This document shows, piece after piece, positions 1-8,399 of a DNA stretch of 64,000 nt. The notes beneath the pieces were generated by a model, which was given only the letters and a program-made list of their open reading frames with translations, did not search any database and was not told where the DNA came from. Each line of letters opens with the position of its first letter. Position 1 is the stretch's first letter. Made by a program: the position numbers and the translations under genes. The stretch is from Callaeas wilsoni (lineage: Eukaryota; Chordata; Aves; Passeriformes; Callaeidae). The stretch is taken from positions 1 through 64,000 of the forward strand of contig VWPU01011639.1 of assembly GCA_013398955.1 (NCBI GenBank). The letters run 5' to 3'.

Positions 1-700
1 CCCGCTCCCGGCCCGCTCCCGCTGCCGGCCCGCGGGGCCCCGGCCCAGCCCGGCGCAGCAGCGCCCTCTGCAGCACGGCCCGGCCTCGCCGCAGGGGTCA
101 GGAGGGCGCGGCTCCCGCTGAACCGGGATGCGCTCCTGCCGCTGCCTCGGGGCAATGCCGTGTCTCCGCACCTGCGGCAGCATGTGCCTGGAGCTGCTCA
201 GCAGGGGAAGAGCAAAGGATTTATGTGCGCTCTGAAGCCCCCGTCCCTCAGCGCTGATGGTGCTTCTCCATCTCCTCCTGCTCCGCGTGGGAGCCGCAGT
301 GATAAATCCTACTGACAGAGCAAGAAAATCCGACACGCCGTGTCGAGCTCTCGCGTTCCTGTTTGCCGGCCGTGTGAGCGGCCGTGAATCAGCGAAGGGG
401 CACACAAAGAGCTCTGTGAGGCACCAGAGACGTGCAGCTCAGAAAAATTCGAGCTGTGTTAATTTTAATTTGGAAAACGGCTGTTAGTAAACAGTTCAAC
501 CCAACAGGATCTGAGTGTTAGCCAGCTCCCTCTGCCCTCTCCCACGGGAAAGAGAGCTATAAAATAAAACCGACTCATAAAAAGCCGTTAGTCAACCTGT
601 TCCCTGCTTGTGACACAGGATGGAAAGGGTCCTAGGGGCAGAGTTGGGGGGAAGGAGAAGGTAAGTACTAAGAAGGGCTGAAATTCAGGGGAGTGGATGA
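1..700. promoter_or_regulatory. CpG island with splice donor, gene unknown
   Basis: The first ~250 bases are extremely GC- and CpG-rich, falling to moderate by ~450, which is typical of a vertebrate CpG-island promoter or first exon cut by the window edge. A strong plus-strand splice donor (GAGAAG|GTAAGT) lies at 660/661. Short plus-strand frames are present (for example an ATG at 129 opening 35 codons, and 76 codons at 257-487), but neither resembles a protein I know. In human the gene on this side of TTC30 is AGPS; I looked for its N- and C-terminal sequences here and did not find them. The island could serve a transcript on either strand. Confidence 0.55.
57..75 (-). promoter_or_regulatory. 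possible CTCF-like site in CpG island
   Basis: Read on the minus strand this stretch contains GCAGAGGGCGCTG, which fits the core of the CTCF consensus (AGRKGGC flanked by SY and RS) but misses several flanking positions. It is a motif match only. Confidence 0.2.
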
Positions 701-3700
701 TGGTGCACAGCAGAGGACAAAAAAGCCGTGAGAAGCTCAGACCATTCAGAGCCAGTGTGTACATTTCACTCGGGGAAGTTTAAAAGTTTGTGATGCTGAG
801 TGACGATTCCCATGTTCCAGAGAAAATGTGGCACTTGTGCTTTCGATTTCCCTTTCCGAGCCGTTCCTGGCAGGGTGGCTGTCGGGACAGGGGTATCTGC
901 CGGGGCTGGGGCTAATCCTACGCCAGGTGGATGGGAGCGCTCAGCCCTGTCCGCAGAGCCGCGGCGGCTCCGTGCCTGCTGGCGGAGGCTGTGCCTGGCC
1001 ACGTCCAGGTGAAGGATCAGAATGCCCTGCCAACTTCTACTTCTCGTTGTGCAACACTGAGGTTTTCTTAATGTGCAGCATTTGCACCATGGGAAACATA
1101 GGGTTAGCTGATTTGTAAGCAGCATTTTAAGTGGGTAGAAACAAGGGGTGTTGTTATTGAATTTGACTGGGGTTGTAGCGTTCCAGTACTTTCCAGAAGC
1201 TGCTCTTGGATGGCTTGAAATAGTAGTCTGTGAAAATGGGTATTTTCTAAGGTGCTAATTTAAGACTCGCTGAAGTCAATGTGAACTTTTTTATTGGTTT
1301 TCCTGGGCTGCAGTTTGGGCTATAAACTACAGTGAATTTAGGGGAAGATCCTCAAAAATAGAAATGTTCTGGACTGAATTGTTTGGTTTGGCAAGGCCTG
1401 CTCTACGGCTGGGCTTTATTAGTTTAAATTCAGGCAACGTCTAGGAAAATTATGCTAATCAAAAGGTTCTTAGGAAAATGAGTATAAATGTCTCAGTTTT
1501 TCTACTTAATGGAAAAGCATCAACCTAAAGAAAGAGATGCTTTGCTGAGAATAGAGCATAAAAGCTTGTAAGTAGTTAAGGCCTCTTTTACTTCATTTAG
1601 AAACTATTTCTTTGTGTAGGTCAGGTTGTCCAAATGAGGTGCAAATACAATTCTGCAAAAACATGAAGAAGATGCACATTGTCCTGGCCGTACCCACTCC
1701 TTAAGAAGACAGCAGGTTTTAGCAGCATCCCAAAATATAGAGGTATTTTATTTACTGAAAGGTTAAAGAGAAAGGAAGAGAAGCCTGAGGGAGAGGAGAG
1801 GATGGATCTTTCAGTGCTTATCTTTCAGCCTACACAGCCACATTATCACATCAGTGTTCCAAATCTGAATTTTTCAGGGTTGGGCTCTTCTGCCTTTGCT
1901 GGAGGCTAAAGCCAATATGGATTTATCGTAGTTTTGAACTCAGGCTTCTAAAATAGGATGTTGTCAGTAAGATATTGTGGAATGGGCTGTCAAAACCAGC
2001 TTTTATTCTTGTATGTAATGTCACCATTTTTAGAGAAATAACATTTTTCTCCTTGTTCATCTGCTAAAAGGGGCTTGCTTACCCAGTAGAGGTATCCACA
2101 GCTTTCCCAAGGAAGACAGTCAGCATGTTCCTCCCAGCACTGTACAGGAAGACTCTGCTGTCTGACCTTTTATCTGTCTTGCCATAAAGTCAGCCACCCC
2201 TTGATTACAGAAATTTTTTTATCAGCTCTGACTGTGGAGCTGATCACAAGGGTCCCTGGCACTCACTACCTGTGTTCTGCTGATGATGTCAGCAGACATT
2301 TGGTGGAGATTTGAGCACCAAGGGGATCCAAGGTGAGACATGAAGTAAATTTTATCTCAGGCCCTCTGTGCCTCTCCTGCTCCTGCCAGTGCAGGTGGGC
2401 TGCTGGCAGAATGCTGCTCTGAGGCCTTTGCTCTTGCAATGTGTGCTGCGATTACTGCAAGGGTAATTGGAAAAAAAAGATGTGTCCACTGCAGTAACAA
2501 TTACAGTTTGTCACCTGCAACATGTGTGTCAAACCCTTGCAAGTTTTGAGGACAAGAACATTTCACAAGATGTCCTGTATGGACAAGATGCAAGAGAGGC
2601 TATCAGTGCAAATAAAATCCTGGAGATTGGCTTTGCTATGGTGGTGATGTGCACGGGAAGCATCTTGTGCTGCTCACCTTTCAGACACTGATGCTGCAAC
2701 AGAGGGCTTCTTTCCCCTTGCTTCCAATTAAAAAAAACAAAACAAAACAAAAACCCCTAGAGGCTCTTGCTTAAGAATCTGTGCTTATCTGCAGCTGTTT
2801 GCCCATTGCAGGCCCTGGGAATATGGTCAGATGTTTCTGGGTAGTGTTTTTTGATTTTTTTTTTGTTGTTGTTTTGGAACAAAAGGACTGTGCTGGCATA
2901 GGACATTAATTTAGGTGGATTTTACTATATGTATAGGAAGTGTAAACTGTTACTTGCTATCTTCCCTTCTCCCTAAATAAAAATGTATGTGCTTTCCTTT
3001 AAAAATGTATTTTGTGTGTAAGTCACATAGTGATAACATTAAATGTGGTATAAAGACAGTAATAAAAGTAGTTGTAACATTTATATATTTTTCATGACCG
3101 AAGTGCTCTGCAGTGGGAGATGCTGTAAACGCATGCTTGCCACTGGAGGAAGCCACAGTCCTACCCTGCAAAAATGTCAGCCACATGAGCGCAGGCCCCA
3201 GTTCTTCTGGGCACAGAGCGGGCGGGTAGGCAGCTCTCCAGGGCAAAACGAGGGCGTCTGCCCTGCACGTCACTGCCACGGGAAGGCTGGGGGGCTGCTG
3301 CTGAGGAAGAGGTCGTGGTGGACAGGGTGGCAAATACTGCTGGAATAGAGAGGAGACTCCATGCAGAAGCATCTCTTGAAGCAGCAGAGGAGGAAGTGCC
3401 TGTCCCAGGCCTCCTCCTCCTGTTGTACCTCAGCTCTGCCACTTCTCCCTCTTCTTTCAGCAGCAGAGGCCTCTCTACTTTGAGGTCCCTGTGCTCAGCA
3501 TCACCCATCCTGCTCAGAAACCCTGGGTTGTCTGGGAGCACAGCATACTCCGTGAGAAAAAGCACATAAAAACAGCAGGAAAAGGGAAGAACAGGAAAAA
3601 TGCTGCTCTTGACATTTTCTCCCGGCTTTTTTTTAATACATTTGCTGTGATGTAACAGGATGAAGCAAATTCCAGGCATGCCGACTGCCCTCTAGCCGTA

Positions 3701-4732
3701 TCTTCTAAAACAGCCACAGCTTGCGCAACTCCACAGCCTCTCATGGGGCCGTTTTTTCCCTCGGGAGCACGGCTCATGTCCCTGCCCAGCCCGCGGCCAA
3801 GGGCCCGGCGTGTTCGCTGCAGGCTGCAGTGGGACAGTGAGTGCCAGAGCCGGCGGCGCTGCTGCCTCCGCCTGTGCGCGGTGCACCCTTGTGTGGGCAC
3901 GGGAGGCGAGGAAGCGCTTGGGGCTGCACATCTGGCAGCAGTGCCCTCGGGAAAGCCACACTCCGGCTGTATGGAAAACCAAGAGCGTATGAGTATCTAA
4001 ACTGCTCTCCGTTAGAGGGCATTCAACATTTGCAGGGGCACGAAAATTCTGCAAAGTGAATTTTTTTTTATTTTAAATGTCCAGTGACTTTTACAGAAAA
4101 CACACAATGAATATTAAATAAAGGGCATTGCCTATTACTGCACTTCAGATGCTGTTGTGTAGTGTGACTTTTTAAAAACTTTATTTTTAAAGGTCATGCT
4201 GTTTATGCTGCATAATATATAATACAACTGCACTGTAAATTAGAGACATGCTTTACAGCCTGCTGCTGTGCTTCATGGAGGTGAACAAAATTTGAAATCA
4301 CAGGTCTCCTCCTCATGGGGAAACAGTTGTGGGAAATATTTAATATCACAATAATCAGGGGCTTAATGGCCTAGTGATGAGCTATAGAGGCCTCTCTAGG
4401 ACACCTTGCTGCATCTCCTGTCTGCTCTCTAATCTCTCTAGAACATTTTTCCATACTTGACACTGTTAAATTTGATTTTAATTTACTGTTATAGGACATT
4501 TAGGGTAAATTGTAGCATTACCTAACCCACAGCATTTCCTTTAGCTGCACATGATATGCTCAGCCCTGACAGGTTTCTCCCCCAGCAGACAAGAGTTGAC
4601 TTTCTCTATGAAAATGGAAATGATTGTAGGCCTGTGCAGTTCCTATATACATTAACTCTCTGGGAGGATTAATTATTCTATTCCTTTATAATAGCTTCAA
4701 AACTCCAAAAATGCTGTTCTCTTTCTTTCCAG
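701..4732. other. intergenic, no recognised gene
   Basis: Both strands carry many short open frames, none resembling a known protein. A short A-rich CAAAA run lies at 2729-2755. A second GC-rich patch with scattered CpGs occupies about 3690-3960 and produces overlapping open frames on both strands, a composition effect. Around 3462-3530 the plus strand has a polypyrimidine-AG followed by an open frame, but no good donor closes it. Confidence 0.6.
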
Positions 4733-4824
4733 GTAAACCACAGCATAGAAAGTGGATTCTGAGGGACATGCAGCCTGATTCCAAAGTTCCCCCAGGACAG
4801 CTTTTCAGGGAGCCAGTATCAAAG
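4733..4824 (+). other. exon-like segment, unknown transcript
   Basis: A long polypyrimidine tract ending in TTTCCAG at 4721-4732 precedes this 92-nt segment, which is closed by a strong donor (AAAG|GTAAGC, GT at 4825-4826). Only one frame is open throughout; after two leading bases it gives 30 codons beginning KPQHRKWILRDMQPDSK. I do not recognise the peptide. It is not AGPS, TTC30 or PDE11A. The donor at 660 in the upstream CpG island could splice to it, but the joined frame meets a stop (TAG at 633-635 lies in the only matching frame with no later ATG), so that pairing would be non-coding. It may be an exon of a lncRNA, part of an unknown coding gene, or a chance pair of splice-like sites. 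Confidence 0.35.
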
Positions 4825-5901
4825 GTAAGCAAATGAGTTAAAGCCATGGATTATAGATCCTTATTTTAAAAACTTCAGCTCACGTATTGCTTCAAAAGAC
4901 AGAACACACAAAAAGGAGAGCAGCCATGGGGCACAGAACCAGACTGCATAAAAACACTGGAAGGCATTTTGGTCCCACTTCACTGTGGAAAACATATGTT
5001 TGAAAAGGGATGGGAAGACTGTTGAGAAAATACACTGACTGATGGCAGGGGGATGGAAATGCCAAGTAAAGGAATTCGACAAATAAACACGGTTTTGGAG
5101 AAGTGTTGAGAGATGCAGGAAAAGTGTAACACAAGGAGGAAAGTGAGAAGCAGATTTCTTCCACACAGGGGTACAGGTTGTAAGCCTTGCATGAAATGGA
5201 AGTTACATGGGTTTTTCTTTAAGGAAAATGAAAAAGAATATAATTTCACATTCACAAGTCTCTTACCAGAGACTATTTTAAGAACAGTATTTGGATCGGA
5301 GAGGCCGCACATGGAGGACTGAATCACTATGTAAGCACTTGCTACCAAACAGGTTTGTGGGGCAACAGCTGCCGCCCAGATGGAGTGGGCACCGGGACTC
5401 TGAGGGGCAGCACTGAGCAGTGTCTCTGAAGCCAGTTGTCGTAACAAATTTTATTTCAAAGGTAGATCTAAACTGAGGTATCATCCTAATAGAGCCTTCT
5501 TGGAATTTATTCCTGGTCCCTGTATTAGTTATAGGAATTGCTAGAACACTCATGCATTATTAATGAGTTAGCAAAAGGAAACATTTATGTTTGTAGAGTT
5601 GATTTTTTAATATAAAGCCATTTCTTGTGTTTAAATATACTATCAGTGTGATCTGCAACATATTAAAAATACCTTGGAAAAAGCAGAAGAAAAACACATT
5701 TCACACATAGGCACAAATTAGAGAATTAAAACAACAGTTCCTTCATATTCTGTCCTAGAAGAGACAAATAACAATTTTTTTTTCAAATGTCAACCAATGA
5801 AAAGAAACTTGATCAAAATTTCAGAAGGATAAAATGTTATCTTATGGGTGAAAACTCCATGGTATTTCTATAACAACATTCTTGGTCAACACATCTTAAG
5901 T
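4825..5901. other. 3' flank of TTC30, non-coding
   Basis: AT-rich sequence downstream of TTC30. It contains two further minus-strand AATAAA hexamers (5506-5511 and 5450-5455) that could serve as alternative polyadenylation signals. The minus-strand open frames at about 4861-5553 show no family resemblance. Confidence 0.55.
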
Positions 5902-5907
5902 TTTATT
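5902..5907 (-). terminator. candidate polyadenylation signal of TTC30
   Basis: AATAAA on the minus strand, about 190 nt beyond the TTC30 stop. It is followed within 10-35 nt by GU-rich elements (TGTGTTG, then TGTTGTTA on the minus strand), the usual downstream context. This gives a short 3' UTR. Confidence 0.45.
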
Positions 5908-6096
5908 TAACATGACTGGTTACTGAGAATGCCCCTAGTAATCTGGTACAGCTTCATTTCATGAAAATATTCTGTTTTCTACTGAATATTGTTAAAATAC
6001 AGCACAAAATCTTTAGAGATTTTTGTGAGGGTTAGCATTACCTCACAAGCACAAGGAAAGAACAAAGTTCTCATTTCTGCTGTATGATAACGACAT

Positions 6097-8097
6097 TTAC
6101 TCAGCCCAGCCAGTGATCTTGTACATCAGTGCCCTCAAAAGCCTGGCTTCATAGGTGACTGTGTTTTTCCCACTGTGCATCCCACTCTCTTCAAGGGGGT
6201 GCTCAATGACAGCTGGGATGTTTCTTCCATACTGTTCACATTGCTTGAGAAACTGCACGCACTCCTGGATCACACTGTCACGCAGCATGATCATGTGCTT
6301 GGCCATGTTCTCCAGCAAGGACAGGAAACACCGTTTGGCGTAATACCACGTGTCGGTGCTCAGTTTTTTGTTATATGGCTCCAGGCTTTTAATGATCCTT
6401 GAAATACCGAAGTCATAGTTTCCTTTCACACAGTAGAGGGTACCAATGACTAGATTGACAATGCAAAGATGGTAGGTATTTTTATCAGGACGCTCATAGG
6501 ACAGCTGCTCTTCTGCCTTCTCGATCTTCCTCATTAGTTCCTCTGCATCTTCGTTCTGGCTTGTCAGGATGTAGGAAACGCAGAGGTTTGCTAACACAAT
6601 GGCACTCACATCGAGAATGTTGTCGTAGTGCTTTTTAACTATTGGCTCATAGAAGCTAATAGCCTCTTTATACTTGCTCTCCTGCATGAAGAGCACGTGA
6701 GCCACATTGAGCTTCCACACCTCCTGTTCCTTGCAGAACTCCACTGATTTGTGGAAGATCTTTTCTACCATTGTGTAATTCTTCATGTCCCAGTAAATCT
6801 TTGCCTGGGCCATCAAAACAGGTACATATTTATCCAGAGTCTCATCATACTCATTAATTGCCTTTTTTAGAGCTTCATCATCCCAATTTTGCCTAGCTTC
6901 CTGTACCTGCTTTGTGAGTTTTCTCAGCTGCTCAGTCATTGTCCCGGCTGAATCATCTAGCTTGTGGAAAGCCTCCTCAGGGGCAGTTTGACAAGTAATA
7001 ATGGCATCCAAGAAGTTGTACAGATAAGGTGTGAGCAGTTTGTACGTCAGATGGGCATTCTCTGCCAGCACATCAGCTGCCAGGTCGTAGTACTGATGCT
7101 TGCAATAGAGAAGTAGCAAGTTACCAAAAGTTTCTGGTGGATAGGGGTTCTGCAGGAGAAGAAACTGCAGCTTCCCAAACCCATCAGTGGGCTGGTTGTC
7201 CATGTTCATGAGTGCTTGGTTGTGCAGCGTGACCGGATCCAGCTCTTCCTCAGCCCTCGGCGGCATATCCGTGAGTGCCTCCTGCGCCGCTCGCACGTTG
7301 CGCAGCTGGTACTCAATGGCCGCCTTGAGGTTGAAGGCCTCCACCAACGCCGTGCGGTGCAGGAGCAGCGTGTTGCCCACGCTGCGGACTTCGATGCCCT
7401 CGGTGGTCATGCCCACGCTGAGCTCTGGGTGCTGGTGGATGCCGCGCTTGATGATCTCGGAGATGTACTTGAGGGCAGCAGGGTACTGCTTGGCCGCGTA
7501 GGAGCACAGAGCCATGTTGTAGGACAGCTCCGGGCAGTACCCCAACACTTGCATGGCGCTGGAAAACTTGCCGCTGGCCTCTTCGTGCCGGCCCTGTTGG
7601 TACAGCAGGCAGCCCAGGTTGACCTCGGCATCGGCCCTCTCGGAAGGGTCCTCTGCTGCTCCGGAGCCGCCATCAGCAGCAGCGGCGAGCTCCTCCTCCA
7701 CCAGGCTTTGGGCCGCCGGGAGGTCGCCCTGGGCATAGTGGACAGCGGCCTGGAGGCGCAAGGCCCGGCGGTGGAAGGCGGGGTCGTCCAGCAGCGGGCT
7801 GGCGACGCGCAGGGCCTCGGCGAACAGCCCGGCCTTGTAGAGGGCCTGCGCATGGTACAGCCGGTACGGGAGCAGCTGCGGGTGCAGCGCCACCAGCTGC
7901 TCGTAGCACTCGGCCGCCGCCGCGAACTCCTGCAGCTGGTAGTGGCAGTAGCCCAGCAGCGAGAGACAGCCCCGGGAGCGGCAGCTCTTCTGCAGCCCGC
8001 GGTTCAGCAGCGCCACCGCCTCGGCGTAGCGCCCGCCGCCGATGAGCCCGTACACCACGGCCGTGTACTGCCCGTCGGGCACCGGCGCGGCCTCCAT
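6097..8097 (-). CDS. TTC30: tetratricopeptide repeat protein 30 (IFT70 family)
   Basis: Intronless gene for a 666-residue protein; the human paralogues are 665. IFT70 is a subunit of the IFT-B complex that carries cargo along cilia, where its superhelical TPR array wraps around IFT52 and supports tubulin polyglutamylation and anterograde transport. TPR-type helix pairs are visible at about residues 11-44, 45-78, 154-186, 188-220, 385-456, 458-491 and 543-576. The family segment VGMTTEGIEVRSVGNTLLLH lies at 228-247 and the C-terminus ends near NTVTYEARLLRALMYKITGW. I chose the ATG at 8095-8097 because it matches the family N-terminus (MEAAPVPDGQYTAVVYGLI), has a GCCATGG context and sits just inside the promoter island. 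The frame stays open another 106 codons upstream, but only as GC-rich sequence. Residues 137-150 form an Ala/Gly-rich insert. GC content drops sharply near codon 300. The next gene on this strand is PDE11A. One copy is seen here; human has TTC30A and TTC30B. Confidence 0.97.
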   Translation of the reverse strand: MEAAPVPDGQYTAVVYGLIGGGRYAEAVALLNRGLQKSCRSRGCLSLLGYCHYQLQEFAAAAECYEQLVALHPQLLPYRLYHAQALYKAGLFAEALRVASPLLDDPAFHRRALRLQAAVHYAQGDLPAAQSLVEEELAAAADGGSGAAEDPSERADAEVNLGCLLYQQGRHEEASGKFSSAMQVLGYCPELSYNMALCSYAAKQYPAALKYISEIIKRGIHQHPELSVGMTTEGIEVRSVGNTLLLHRTALVEAFNLKAAIEYQLRNVRAAQEALTDMPPRAEEELDPVTLHNQALMNMDNQPTDGFGKLQFLLLQNPYPPETFGNLLLLYCKHQYYDLAADVLAENAHLTYKLLTPYLYNFLDAIITCQTAPEEAFHKLDDSAGTMTEQLRKLTKQVQEARQNWDDEALKKAINEYDETLDKYVPVLMAQAKIYWDMKNYTMVEKIFHKSVEFCKEQEVWKLNVAHVLFMQESKYKEAISFYEPIVKKHYDNILDVSAIVLANLCVSYILTSQNEDAEELMRKIEKAEEQLSYERPDKNTYHLCIVNLVIGTLYCVKGNYDFGISRIIKSLEPYNKKLSTDTWYYAKRCFLSLLENMAKHMIMLRDSVIQECVQFLKQCEQYGRNIPAVIEHPLEESGMHSGKNTVTYEARLLRALMYKITGWAE

Positions 8098-8141
8098 GGC
8101 CGGCCCGGCCCTGCCGCGGCGGGGGCGGAAGCGCGCTCCTC

Positions 8142-8155
8142 GCTGCCATGGCAAC
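8142..8155. promoter_or_regulatory. RFX X-box in the TTC30 promoter
   Basis: GCTGCCATGGCAAC fits the X-box consensus RYYNYY-N(1-3)-RRNRAC at every defined position with a 2-nt spacer, and is nearly palindromic. It lies 45 bp upstream of the TTC30 start codon. RFX2/RFX3 control many intraflagellar transport genes through promoter-proximal X-boxes, so location and gene function agree. The motif is seen in sequence; regulation is inferred. Confidence 0.75.
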
Positions 8156-8237
8156 GGCGCGGGCGGGGCGGAAGTGCTGCCGTGCGGGCGGGCGCTGCCC
8201 CGGGTGGGCGCGGCCCGGGGCCGCCCCTCTGGCCGCG

Positions 8238-8285
8238 ATGGCGGCGGTTGCCGTGCCCGGGCGTGGCCGGAGCGGCCGCCGTGCT
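8238..8285 (+). other. possible divergent first coding exon
   Basis: On the strand opposite TTC30, an ATG in strong context (GCCGCGATGGCGG) opens exactly 16 codons (MAAVAVPGRGRSGRRA), then meets a consensus splice donor (GCT|GTAAGT, GT at 8286-8287). If translated it would splice in phase 0. It sits in the TTC30 CpG island about 140 bp from the TTC30 ATG, the classic arrangement of a bidirectional promoter. I could not find a convincing second exon to the right in a compatible phase, and I know no gene divergent from TTC30. A divergent non-coding transcript is an equal possibility. Confidence 0.35.
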
Positions 8286-8399
8286 GTAAGTGGGAGCTGT
8301 TGCCGGGAGCGGAGCCGCGTCCTCTGCGTTTGCCCGCCCTCCTCTGTTGCCCTCCCTGCGCCCGTCTCCCGAGCACTGACACGGCGCGTTCAGTGCCCA

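Noticed and set aside
257..487. 76-codon plus-strand frame starting with a Leu-rich segment like a signal peptide
   Set aside because: Only the first few residues are hydrophobic, the rest is low-similarity, and it lies in the decaying edge of a CpG island.
3161..4059. Several overlapping frames of 60-172 codons on both strands
   Set aside because: They overlap in many frames over a GC-rich patch, which points to composition rather than coding. No family match.
7216..8289. 357-codon plus-strand open frame antisense to TTC30
   Set aside because: It mirrors the GC-rich half of TTC30; the protein is low-complexity Gly/Val/Arg/Gln with no family resemblance. Such antisense frames are common opposite GC-rich coding sequence.
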